Source of the DNA: Capitulum mitella
Taxonomy: Eukaryota > Arthropoda > Thecostraca > Pollicipedomorpha > Pollicipedidae
Assembly (NCBI GenBank): GCA_030062745.1
Contig: CP099847.1
Span: 25,654,923 to 25,718,922 of the forward strand
Reading direction: 5' to 3'
DNA: 64,000 nucleotides
How positions within the stretch are numbered: the first letter of the stretch is position 1; each line of letters starts with the position of its first letter. Under the pieces are notes generated by a model. It had not been told where the DNA came from. It saw only the letters and a list, made by a program, of their open reading frames with translations, and did not search any database. Shown here one piece after another: positions 46,521 to 59,460 of the stretch. The translations under genes and the position numbers were made by a program.

Positions 46521-49333
46521 GCTCATTCGCGTCGTCGCCGCTGCCGCTGGGCGCACGACGTGCTGCAGACAAATTATGGCCGTTGTGATTCGCTAGGCGG
46601 GCGCCTAAAACCTCAAACGCCACGCGTGTCAACCTCGGATCGGACCCAAGAAGAAATTTATGGCACAGGGAAATTCTCATTTCCGGTCGGCACTTTGTAG
46701 CGCTGCCATGGTTATTTATACACAAAATGTCAAGAAGTTGGGGAAACTGAACCATTATTTGAAGGCGAAACCGCCCGGTAATTACGGTAACAACCTACAT
46801 TCACATAACCATATGCTTAAAAGCATTCGGAAGATAGAAAAATCAATTCCGAAAATTCTGTAAACCAATGTGTAAAACACAACACCCCATTCTAAATTAA
46901 ACATGGAAATTTCTAACAGTTGTCAAAATGACGATGGATTTCGACATCGAAAACGGACAATATTCAAATCATTTTCGCTTTCTGAGCACTATCGGCAGAC
47001 CTTAATGCTCAAAATAAATACATGACTTATCAATGCTTAAGGCAGTCCTCATGGGGTAACGGACTTTTGGCATGGTTATCCAAAAACAATCTTCACTACA
47101 CCAGGAGCGGGCTATCTCGGCAAAAAGAAGGCATAGGTCCGAAACATTGAGCCAAATAATCACACACCTCTAACGACAGAAAACCAGCTTCTCCTGGCAT
47201 ACAGGTTATTTTTCCACAAACCAAAATGGATACAGTTTAATGTATATGTCAGTAAAATGAATGCGCACGTACAGACCACAACTCTTCCAATAAAAGGAGT
47301 CTGCCCTACGTAGGTGTCTCGTGAAGCTCGAAACCAAATCGCAAAAACCTTACACGGCAATTTCAGAACTTGATGGAAGACTAGATCCATCACCCTTAAC
47401 TACATGGTTATTATCTCTGTTAAGTTTTCTCAACGAAAGATGGAAGACTTGATCCGTCATCCCTTACTACATGGTTATTATCTGTTCAGTTTTCTTATCA
47501 ACAGAAGCTTCTTGAACATGAACATACGCATGCATCGTGATGAGCTTCAAAACTCTATCACGTCTGAATCTAAGGTGAAGGAAACACGAACTTAAAAGTA
47601 CTCGGAGCTGAAAAAAGCACTAAATCGTAACGGTCGCAATGCGTTTGCCTCGTCACGACAAAGGGATCTGACGCCCGGCCTGGTCTGACATTCAAGATTC
47701 GAATTCAAGGTCACTGATGAAATCTTTCATCACGTTACGACGGACCTCCAGCCCGAAGACTGACGGAACACGCCTGACTCGAAGGGCGATGTAAGCCTCG
47801 CCTCGCTCGATGTTACCAATGGAAACCGGCTGACGCAAACGCAAGCCACTGACAAATCAACCTCTGAAAACATTTCAGCTGTGCAGGCTGAGGGACCGTG
47901 CATACGAATCCGGTGCAAAACATTCACGAAAACTACGGTCAGAAGACCTACACAAAAAAAGAATGAAAAAACGGTCACAAGCCAGCAGTCACGATAACAG
48001 ATTACATTCGATTTCGTACCCTGTTTGGAGACGAAAACACAACGCGTATTACCAACGCGTGTTTAAATTCTGAACACAATGGGACGTACCCTTCCGTACG
48101 CTTTTGCATGCCACTTCCTTCACAATTCCGTGTCTGCGTATTTGTGTTCCCTCGGCAGGTACTCCAAGACGGGTCATTACAAAAAAAAAAACAAGGATTT
48201 GCCTCAAGCTACGACACGGAACATGTCAACCCTCACATTGGCGGCGGTTCCTAGGACCCCTCAATTTTTTCCTACCTACCGACAAACGGTTGCACGTGGC
48301 AAAATATCGTTACCAGTCCCTCAATGAGCCTGACTTCTTAGGGAATGAAAAAGTTCCTGGCACGCTGAAAACTGTCGTACCTATTTCCGAAAACGCGCTA
48401 TGATGTCGGCAAGTTCGGCGCAACCGCTCGGCCGCAACGGCCGGCCGTTGTAATACAGTCACTGCTTCTTTCTTCTGTATACCACAAAACTTGTTCAAAC
48501 ATCACAAATTATATTGAATCATGTTGATAATGAAATGAGCACTTCAATGGAGCGCAGGCTTTTGTGTTCCCTGTTATAGACTAATTAGCAACGGGCATGT
48601 AATACCATAGAGCTGCGCTTATCGTTTCCTGTAAAGAATAGCAGTTTTTAAATAACTGTGCCTTATTTGGAAGAGCAATCACTATCATTTCTTGCATGGA
48701 AAATCGCGGTTTCCTTGCGCATCTAGTCGCTCCAAACTCAAGTGAAATCATACCGTATTTTCTGTGAATTTCTACGTGGCTCACGGCGCTCGAAAATGCT
48801 GGAAGACGTCGCGGCAGCCGGCCGTTCTGCGTGCGTCGGAGTCGTGCGGCGCAAAAGTAAGCCTAAACAACTCAAATTCTGTTTCAAACATCGCCTTAAA
48901 CTTTAATAATGATGAACTGAAATAGCCATGATTTGTGCCAGATGCAATTCAGATTCGGAAAGCAACAGCCAGAGCTTCCAGACCCCCCCCCCCACACACA
49001 AATGCCAAGGTGAATCGGGCGTCCACCACTCCCTGCATCCAAAACTGCTGTCCGAAAAATGCACGAAAATATGTCCGAAACATACTATTGGCAACTGCAC
49101 TACAGAATTCCTTCCCAAATCTCACGACACTGAAGATGTACACATACAGAGCGTAGTCTCCAATCACCCAAGAAAACGACCGAACATGCACCTCAAAATC
49201 TCTCCTGGGCTCGATCCTGACAGTTCACAGATTCAACGTTTTGAAATAACGCGCAAAAAAGTACGATAAGTCACCGCGTTTCATGGTTTTATGTCAAACC
49301 TTTACGAAATGAAGAATAAAAAATCTAAAGCCG

Positions 49334-49379
49334 GGTTTGATAAGAGCCCGTCCGGTACAGGGCGGGCTCTTACCAAACC
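49334..49379. repeat. Strong hairpin, 20-bp arms, 6-nt loop
   Basis: Arms GGTTTGATAAGAGCCCGTCC and, inverted, GGGCGGGCTCTTACCAAACC pair at 18 of 20 positions around GGTACA. Confidence 0.9.
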
Positions 49380-50410
49380 AGGGCCTTGGCTACATGAAAC
49401 CTACAGAAGACAGGAAGAGAATCACAAATATTTTCGACAGCCGCAACAAAGGTGGCATCGAAATATCAAGTGAACATCTAGACACATGTTTGCTTCGGAG
49501 ACACTGGGCACATCAAATACCCTGGCGGACCCTGAACACAAGCTGGCGAGCCCATCAAAATGTCTGTTACGTTCTGAAGCAAATATCCGACATTACGGGA
49601 CTCAGCCTCGAATAGATGCTGGCAAGGACAGCGCTGGACCTAGAAAATCGGTACAAAAAAAATCAAAAACTCTTCCGATATTCCATCCCTCCGCTTCGTT
49701 ATCTTTTAAGCCGCCCCGACCGGCAGTCGGCGCCGACCACGTTCGACTGGGGGGGGGGGGGTGACCGCCCCCTCCACCTCACAAACGCCTGGTCGCACGA
49801 TAAAAATAAGCACACCGTTGGAAGTGACAAGAGTTCGAAACTGGTCTCATTTCTAGTTTTAGCCATTTGCGCCCTATATATGTTTCTCACAGCTGACTGC
49901 ACGAAATCGAGAACCGGTCTGGATCTCAAGGGCTGTGATTCATGAAGTCTAGGTAAATGCACCCATGAACAGATGAAAGTCCGCAGATGCCGATAAACGC
50001 CTAATTTCTGATTTGCTCAACATATATGTCGAAACGCTGCGTTAAAGACACGGCGATTTTCGCGCCAACTGCCGGGGGGGGGGGGCCGTAATCCAACGCG
50101 GACGGGAATTAATTTTCGCGTCGGATTTTCTTTATTTTCGCGACATAGGTGACAGGCATTTCCATGCAATATTTTGGGGAAAATAACCATTGGTTATCAA
50201 TGCACACAACTGGCGGAGCTTTATTCGCGACGGCCCGTTTATTTTCAAAGTATGCAATTTGTTTCACTTTTTGAATTTCTTCGTATTATTCATGGTATCA
50301 TTCGCAACAGTGCGAGTCAGTTCTGCCATTTTCTACCCTTTCTGAGTAAGTCTATAGGTATTATTCTTGGTATTACTCGTAACTGTGCAAGTCAGTTCAG
50401 CCATTTTCTA

Positions 50411-50471
50411 CCTGTTCTAATAAGAACAGGTAAGCTAAAATGCACCGCCGATTTTGACGGCGGTGCATTTT
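50411..50471. repeat. Two adjacent perfect hairpins
   Basis: CCTGTTCT-AATA-AGAACAGG (50411-50430), then AAAATGCACCGCCG, a 7-nt loop and CGGCGGTGCATTTT (50437-50471). A 75-bp imperfect tandem duplication ends directly upstream. Confidence 0.9.
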
Positions 50472-50947
50472 GGCTCATAACAGTTATTCGTGACCTGACC
50501 TCAGGTCAATGCTTGGATGTCAATGATACTTTGTCCGCTGACGGTAAATGGATGTGTGCATCACCCCACACTACAAAAAATGCTTAAAAAAATTCCGCCA
50601 AACTCCAAGAAAAAGACGACGTGTCTTGAAAATGGGGTTGACCTTCCCTCAATGACCCGGAAAATTCCGAAAAATCTGATATAACAGATTTGTTGCATCC
50701 GTCACGATCTCTAGTCTCTGAAAGTTTTAATTTGATATCATGTTTCTCGAGAAAGTTACAGGACGCGCAATTTTTGGAATAGGTTCACTTGACCTGACCT
50801 GACCTGAAGTCAGACACCTGACTTGACCTGAGGTCAAAACTCCGAAACAACATGTAAAAATGATCCAGCAAAAGGTACAGAGTTTCGTGACACTGCGTTC
50901 GTTCGTTTTCTCGCAAACTTGGAGAAACCTGGGGGGGGGTAGGGGTC

Positions 50948-50973
50948 AACCGCTCCCCAGCCGGGGAGCGGTT
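50948..50973. repeat. Perfect hairpin, 11-bp stem
   Basis: AACCGCTCCCC, loop AGCC, GGGGAGCGGTT, directly after a run of G. Confidence 0.9.
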
Positions 50974-53900
50974 AGTGTTCTATTTGTGTGCTTCACAACT
51001 CCTTATCAATGATTTCGGCAGGCTTCTATTCAGAGTTGGAAATTGGGTTTTTGTTCGTGGTATCGGGATATAATTATAACGTAAACGTCACAGACTGCAT
51101 CCAACAGAGGGAAACTGGCAGCGTAGTTGTTCTTTTAGTTGACGACGTACTCAAAATGCAACGTTTTTCTTTTGCGAATGGTTTCAATCTCTCTCTCTCT
51201 CATCCCCCTCCCCCCGGAAAATAATGAGAAATCCCAAGAAGCTTTGTCCAGTCATGCCGGGGAAGCTGTCCAACGGGCGCCACCCTGCCTTATTGCGCCA
51301 CCCCCCCCCCCATCATCTCCTAAATGAGACAGATAACTGGCACATAAAGGATATTTTCAGAGAAACAGCATAGCTGGAATTCGATCCCTGCCTCTTCCTG
51401 TCAGCGGTACAGACGTTTGGTGGGCCCGCGAAGTTTCAGTGCAAGTTTCAAGTAATTTTTTGCCTTGTGTTACAAGTGCACAACTGTGGTATTAATACCG
51501 TGAAGCGAAATGTTCCTCTTCCGTTTCTCCGTTGTAGAATTACCCTTCCCATTTGACTGGAATAGAGATGACACGTCCGTGCGTTTTTTATCACCGGCTA
51601 GTTCTGTTACGGTAGAGCCGTTGCCCTTTTTTGCGCCACCATTTGCCGGGCCTTATTACGCCGGTTGCACAATCGGCGCAGGACTATCTAACGGGGTACC
51701 GATGGTTGTTCCAGTGTTTTGCACGTTTCTGGGACCTCGATTATCACGGGGGGATTTTGGCTGCAGAGTGGGCACCTTGACAGTGAGGCAGAAATGTCGT
51801 CAGAATCTTTTTGGAAGGGCTGCAGCCATTAGCCCTGCCTCCCCCCCCCTCGCGGGGCCCGTTCAGCCCCCGCCGTCTACCGGCCGCGGAAACTGGTGTA
51901 ACACCATTCTTTCTCATTCAACATACACTCAGCGCCCCAAGTCTCGCAGGCCGCCCCCAAGCCGAGAATCCTAGCGACGCCCTAGGAACTAGGACCTCGT
52001 ATCAATCTTTCGGGCAAATGTATTTCACATTTAAGCCAATTAATTTAGAGGGGGTGGCTCGCCGCTGACCACACTCACTGTGCCCTTAAGCGCCAAGCGA
52101 CCTCGGTGTGCCCTTCTGCATAGCGGAATTCATCTGTCACTGCAGGAATTTGCTCCCTGACATGCTTAAATGGACCCTGAAGGGGAGAATGCACCCTTTT
52201 CATACCCCAAAACCCTTTTAATTTCGGTAATCCTACTTCGACGCTTAGGAAATACAGGACTGTTGTAGTTGCGGGTTTAAGAGAGAAACACTTTCGGATC
52301 ACAAGAGGGGTATGGACCGCAAACCCACTGGATGCACCTATTTGGTCACCTCCATGGGGCCGCCCATCATCTTGTCGGAATCTGAGCACCTCTCCCGACC
52401 TGTTCGCAAGTATCGGCGAAAAGAATGAAAGTGATACTGTCCATAATATACCAGATAGTGGTTCATTAGACCTTCTGCCACCGCAAAGTACCTGGAACTT
52501 CGTATTATTTCTTAGTGGTGCAATTAGGCATATCATGTGGCAAAACATGGCAGGGTTGCCTTAATTACGCCTTTTGAAGTGCCTTGCTAGAAAATAAATA
52601 ACAAGTAGTAGGCAACGACTGAAGTTTTAGAACATCGGATGTTATCGCGGCTAAAAGACCACAGAACGTATGAGATGGAACTAAGACAACTTTTTCTATA
52701 CCATAGTCACAGTAACCGTTTTCCGAAAAGGTGGTGCAAATTGGGCAGCTACCCCTACCAATGCTGCTTTCACTAACAAAGTCTCTATCGTTGATCTTTC
52801 AGCCGGTTCAAAGTGTTACCGCAGCCTACCCGCAAAAGCCGCCGCTACGCCATGGTTGATATGTCCCTGAGTCAAAAGAAAAAACAAACAATGACCCGTG
52901 CCAATGACGTCCAACAATGCACTTTTCCGTCAAGCTTTCCGTACGTTATCTAAAAATGCCGAAAACTCTAACTGAATGATAATCATGACAATGTATCAAT
53001 CACAAAAAGAAACAAACCATTTCTGTGTCAAAAGTGATCAAGGCAGAGCAATGTTCGACATTATTTCCTTGATGCCCCTACGCAAATTAAAGTTGCAAAT
53101 TTGCAACGGCATTAAATGGTCAGTGTACCTAAATATCCGCGATCACATATTTACGAGCGAGGGCCGTAAGCTGATGGAGTCTTGCGTATGTGGAAAAATA
53201 CTCAAGAATACGTAGAAAAAATACGTGGCCAGACCACTCGGCCGTAACCTTTTCTACATGCCTACACCAATTCGAAGCCATATGGCGCCGGATTATGCAA
53301 GTTCACCAGTACACGCTAAACTTTCCAAGTATTTCCCAGTTTCATCCAGTGTGTTGATGTGCGGTGATGTTGCAAATACTGAGCAACAAAACGCAATATT
53401 ATGCACTGCGTACATACTAAAACGCAACTGTTGCAGCTGAGACAAGTGTAATGTTCAAAATCAAATACATGCCTAGCAAATGACTTAAACGTATTTTCGA
53501 GAGAGGGGATCTCTCATTTTGTCTGTCTGTTTCAGAATACCATTTAAGGTTTCAAATTCTAAGCAACAGAACAGCTCACAGCCAGTGTTAATTTCCTACA
53601 GTCTCTTTTGTGCATGTTTGACTCCATATCAGAGAAAGAGGCCATAACAAAACGAGTCACCTGGTCATGTTACTGGTTCTAATTCACTCAGCCATATACG
53701 GAATTCATAAATTAGCTTTGCAATTTCCTTCTATCATACTCGCATCTTCCACCTGTGCATACGTTTACATTTTGTTCGTGGAACAAACGATGAAAGTATT
53801 ATCTAACTTAACAAACACAGAGAGCAGAAACCTTTAAGTTCGTGCTTTTCAAAATCCAAAAGGCACATAAGTCATATCACTCTTGCGTACCATCTTGACA

Positions 53901-54829
53901 CACACCATGTCTCCCACAGGAATGAGTATATGGTATGCACTAAGTCACGAAGGACAGCCCACCTTACAGGTTTTCGGAGCATACATGAATTGAGGGATCG
54001 CATGTCATAAAAAATCACCTCAAGGTTGTTTTTTTATGGCATCAAACGGCCACTTTACTAACGTATATGGAAAAGAAGCCAGATCAATGATCAGTCAACA
54101 GCTGGATACAAATATCACAACGGATTAGCGTAACCCATATCACTTATACACTGTTATATCCACTATTTTTCTTCGACATCTTTATCTTCCTGTACTGTAT
54201 TTCAGTGCAAACGTTGTGCGACATGAGACTCTGAAATCTGCATACGGAACTCTGTTTTATCGATTTTACAACTGGAATATACTGATAAATATATCAAAAT
54301 ATGGTTTGGGTTCCATTTCCTAATTCTGACCATACACATTCCTTAGTTGCATAAAAACGTTGAGTCATTTTGTCCCGGATAGAACCTGACGGCCACAGAA
54401 AATCGTTACGCCCGCTAGACTCCCGACACTGTTTGAAATTTTATAATGTAAGGTTGCGCCCCAGCCAGGAATAGTGAGGCAGCCATTGGCGTGAGTCGTC
54501 GTCCACCAGATCAACCCGCCCAAACTCGACGGCAAAACGAAAAACAATCGATCCAGCGACCTTCAAGATCCAGTTTTTTTACGGGTTCCTGTGGTTCGGC
54601 ATAATCTGACTTTACCTAGTCAGGGCAAATAGTTTTCCTTCATCGCGAGTATCTAGTTCGTACAGAAAATCGACCACTGTCCCCCACACTTAATGGCAGA
54701 AAATAATACGAAGCTTTCAACACTGGCTGGTAACTGAAAAAAACACCATAGAAATATACCTATAACCATTGCTGCGCATAGCACATACTACAAACGCTTT
54801 CGTTTCGGACTACAGCCCAAATTCCTGGC

Positions 54830-55330
54830 AGCCATCCGTGCGATATCGAACGCCGAAGACGCCTCCAGCAGCGATGGCGGCCGCCTCTGCCGACGCTTCT
54901 CAGCCCACGGCGCGGTCGGCGCGGCCGGCGCGGCGCAGCGCCGGCGGCGGGGACGGCCACGTCCCTGTCCGTCGCCATCCCCTGTCCTGGCCGGGGCGAC
55001 AGAGGGACCCGCACGCCGCGCCGGCCGGCCACCGTCGCCGGGCTCCCCGGGTGCGTCGGTGTCGGCGGAACCTATTACCCCGCGTCCCACTTCCGGTGGC
55101 TGCCGGCCGGCGGCGCGATCAATGAATGACGTAGTAAGGCGCGGCAGGCCGAGCCCCATTCAGCCGGCCGCAGAGGCGCGCCCAGGGCCGGAAACAGGGG
55201 GACCGGCCGCAGGGGCGCAGTCAGGGCGGAGCACGGGGGAACTGAGCGAAGGATCTGCTGCACGGACTCACACGGGACCAGGGAGACGAGAGCAAACGCA
55301 GTGTCTGCGCCCGACGAACAAAGTTCAGGA
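54830..55330. promoter_or_regulatory. Isolated CpG island, possible promoter and first exon
   Basis: A CpG-dense block in AT-rich surroundings. A plus-strand ATG at 54874 in good context (GCGATGG) opens a frame beginning MAAASADASQPTARSA, ending at 55123. No homology is recognised, and the island may act without coding. Confidence 0.3.
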
Positions 55331-56279
55331 GGACATGGCCTCAAAGGAGAACACAGCGCAGACAACCAGCGACCTTCAGGACGAATAACGAATTCTGAAG
55401 ACCGCAATTTTCCGCAGAAAACACAAAAGACAAAAGGACAGACGGTCCACGTGGGGATTCCATGAGGGCAAACGACTGAAACCCTGAACACGGGACTGTG
55501 AAAGGACCGCAGAGACATGACGCAACGCAGGGAGAAAAACAACGAACAGGGACACAAACTGCACAAGGCACAGACCGTCACTGTGACGTCCAACCAAGAA
55601 CAGGGTACCTACAGCTGCATCAGTGAACAATGAACATTATGCAACATTATGCGGCATAATAATGAACAAATGACATAGACAGGAAAGTGCATAAAAGAAA
55701 AAAGTCAAAAGTGAAACGGAGGGCATACAAACCAGCAAATACAGCCGCAGTGCCTACTATTCGACACAAATAAAACAAAGCCGGTAAGCCGAAAACTGAC
55801 AAAAAAAAAACTGTCCAAAAACTGGGGCATTAAAAATTCGTGTCGCATGAGTGGCACCGAACCGGATTACGATGCACGAAACCAAAACCAAACCGAAAAG
55901 CGCCCTTTCAGCGTCTCTTCACTACCCCCAAAACATTCAACAAGCCCCAAATGGGTTCGGTAACTCTCAAGCTCAAATCGTGCTTCGAAATATTTCCCGA
56001 TCAGCTTTGTGGCCGGACGATATCCAAGTGATGCCCTCGAGAAGGTCCATCATGAAAGCGTAAATGATCTAGACGCAGACTTTCTATGCAAAATAATTAA
56101 AAGTGAACGTAGTCGGATTGTTTAATCCAACCAGCTGCCCCAGCATCTCAGCAAAAATGAGCAGTGTCGGAAAATCGCAGCAAAGCAAGGAATGCGTTCA
56201 ACGGATACGAAAGTCACATACTAGGTCATACGCCAAGCCATAATATGACAATACAACGTGGGTACAATGTTCTCCACCG

Positions 56280-56960
56280 CCTGCGCTTGGTGGAGCTCAG
56301 CTTTCCTCCCCTGGTTCGGCACGGCGGGCTTCCGCCGGCCGGCCCGACACGGCGCGGCGATCCATTACTGCACCGCCGCCGAATGCAGGCGCGGGTATCG
56401 GGATCGGCGCTTCCGGCAACGGCGCGCTCAAACGGCCGGCCCGCGCGGCGCGGCGCACAGGATCCGGATATCCGGCGCCGGGGACGGCACCGGCCGCCGG
56501 CTGCCGCCCCGCCGTCCGACGCGGGCGGGCGCGGCTCGACCACAGGGCGTCGCAATCGGGTGGCGCCGCCCGCGCGCCCGCGCTCCGACACTGATACGCG
56601 GCGACTCCTGTCCGGACGCGGTGCCGCGGGGCCCCTGTCTGGACCTGGTGCTGTAACGATCCCGCCCGGGCCTGGCGCCGCAGCAGCATTCAGCCGGACA
56701 CGCCTCCGCGGTCATCCGGTCCAAAGCTGGCCCTTGTCCGGAACCCGATCCCCCAGCGGTCTTGTTGGGACCTACCCCATGTCGCTGACTCCCATGCCCA
56801 CGGGCACTGGGCACGGCCACACATTCGCACCTTTTCTGCAAAGGGGGCAGAATGCACCCCCTATCCACCCCACAGAGGCGTCCTCACCGCCGGCACCGAA
56901 ACTCGGCCAGACCCGTCCAGCCGTCATTCACTCAGCGCCACCGACTCACACAAGGGTAAC
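56280..56960. other. Isolated GC/CpG island
   Basis: A second CpG-dense block, open on several frames, without recognisable protein motifs or clear splice sites. Confidence 0.35.
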
Positions 56961-57867
56961 TCGGCGAGAAACGAAAACGTGGCCATAATCCCATTTAGCA
57001 ACAGCAGTCACTGCTCGAGACGCTACGCATCAGTGCAGAACTGACCAGGCTACTTGACGCCGCGTCTCGTTTCGTTCTCTCTCGTTGTATCCAGTCGTTT
57101 GCTCAGTCAGAAGCTGACATTTCTATCCGTTCTGCACTGAACGGCTGTGAAGGGTGAAAACGCTATCCATGCTTGACATGGTGTGGGAAGTTCATTTTTT
57201 TAATTTACGAGAATTCTGGTGCTGATTAATAGAACAAGACATGCTCTTTTAACCATGCATGTGGTAAGTTTCAGGAAACAACTTTTACAATACAAAAGAC
57301 ACGCTGCTGTTTTGCTTCACCACAAAACGGTCTCGTGGGCAACACACTTCACTTCAAGCAGGCCAAAATTATAGTGCCCTAAAGACCCCGCCTCACTGGT
57401 TTCACCTTCAGCGTGTTCAGTAACGTCTTGTGAATCAGTCTGAGAGTATGACACGGCAGAGGAAATTGGCCCATGACGAATCGTGAGACACCTAGTCCGC
57501 GCGCCACCGCACCAGCGCCGGCCGACCAGTCATCGCGCTCGGTCGGCTTCTGGCCCTGTGGTGTCCCGTGATGTTCTCGCAATACATCCCTCCGATCAGC
57601 CGACACCAGACAGTGTAGCAGGGCAGCAATGCTTCAGCGGAATCTTGCACAGACCGTTTACCACGTCCAGACCTGCGCTGCGGTGAGGAACTGACACTGT
57701 TCGAAATAGGGACTACTTAGCAAAGTGCCGCTGTTTAACACCTTGAACGAGGCTGGCGAGCACAGCAAGCAGTCGACACTGAGCTTGGAAGTTGGTGTGA
57801 GGTGCGTTTTTGATCAAGCAAGTGTAAACCGCGATGAGCTGATCCCTCGAAAAAAACGCAAAATGCG

Positions 57868-58221
57868 GTGTCTGGAGTAGTGCACAAAATCAAACAGAAA
57901 TGGCAAGTATGCGGCCGAAAGGAAGACGACTTCCTTCGTCACCAGAAAACGTTCCTGATGAATGACACAGAGGTGGAAGTGTCGAAACGGAAGCCCACAT
58001 ATGACGTGAACACCAGTGCACATTCATGTCGTCCGAAGGGGTCATTCAAGGAGCTGAGCGCAAGCATCTCTATTGATGTTGCGAAGAAGCACGAAACCAA
58101 AAAATTCGTCCAAGCGGTCTCTCAGACTGCTCGATTTGAGACGTCTGGGTTCGCGTCGCGTCAGTGCTTAAGGCGGCCGTCTCGTCTCCCGGAAGACCAT
58201 TCAACATATTCCAGGCAGTGA
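57868..58221 (+). pseudogene. Possible transposon-derived protein fragment
   Basis: An open stretch of 117 codons without an ATG at its start (GTG is the first possible one). It includes CRPKGSFKELSASIS and a Lys-rich continuation, reminiscent of the GRPxxxFxxLSxxxKxxK motif common in repeat-associated proteins of invertebrates. This is from memory of the motif only. Confidence 0.25.
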
Positions 58222-59460
58222 CCGTGGCGGCAAATATCTGTGAAGTGTCAGACTGAAGACCAGGCACTTGCACTGTGCGTAGCGGCTGACCTTACACGGC
58301 AAAGGTGCCAGACGGTGCGGAAAACCGGCTAACAGGGACCCAAAAACAAGCTGTTTCCAGCGTATGAAAAAGTCAGGGTAGCAAAAAAACGATGCCATCA
58401 TGACCGTGAAGACATGCCATTCACCGAATCGAATGGCGAGGTTGCGCTGCGGTCCCTTCTGGACTACACATGATAAGACAGCGTCCGAGACATGGCGGCA
58501 ATGCATCCGTCGGTTCTTAACGTGCCCTGCCGTCTACGTCATCAGCGACACAGCCGACCGTCACCGCACCTGGCAGAGGCATGATGGTGTGACCAGCGAT
58601 GCGATGGTGCGACGTTTTATATTTCACCGACGATCCACGGACTGCACTTTCGTCATGGTTTTGTTGATAGATGAACCGTAACTGAAATGACTGTTCCGAT
58701 CACTGAAATTTTGGATGGCTGGGTTCAGAACAATCGTACGTCGTCTCCGTAAAAAAAAAAAAAAAAACTATAAATCCGTCAACGGCAGTCCATGGACTAT
58801 TCCCACAGGATCCAATGGAAACCAGCATCCACCCACAAGACCACGATATAGGTTACTTGTAAGGTCATCGTTTGACTTAAAATGACCAAACTGGGTAGCA
58901 TAGAGTCGCCAGTTGACTACGCTGCATACTCGTTTTTGTTTCGTTGTCGCTCTATCACGTCAGATTAACGGAAGGCTGGTGGGTTGTACTAACCCATCAC
59001 CATGCGCTGTCGACATGGGGATTATTGGCGAATGTTTGGCACCTACACTGAATTTTACAATGTTTTTACCAATGGACTTACTTCACTGATAAGACAGTAA
59101 TAAATGCATCAACACACAATGCAGTTCAAGTGGTACAAAAAATGACCTTCCGCCGGCCAGCGGGAGCCGCCACCGAGAGGGCAGACACCATGAGACGTTT
59201 TCGAGCATTGCTAATATTTCGACACCAATTTTTGACGACACTGGTGCGCAAATGGCCGGGTCCGAACGGCGCGGCGCAAAAACAGACTTGCGATATCAGT
59301 AAGACATCTAAAGCAGTGATAGACCTAAATATCGACATACTGGGGAATAGTTCATGCGATGCAATGCCACTGCACAAAAATCTTGGTATGCACAATGTCA
59401 TCTGTTTTCCCATAGCTAATAAGCTACCCTGAACACTTAACAACCAAGACTGCAAGTGCC

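Larger units (their letters stand above)
46521..54760. other. Intergenic region without recognised gene
   Basis: AT-richer DNA with several runs of 8-14 C or G (48986, 49750, 50075, 50930, 51300, 51842). A 154-codon plus frame at 51510-51974 and one at 50174-50587 (internal duplication) have no recognisable motif. Confidence 0.4.

Noticed and set aside
51365..51390. tRNA-like GGAATTCGATCCC box
   Set aside because: No matching acceptor, D or anticodon arms could be folded around it.
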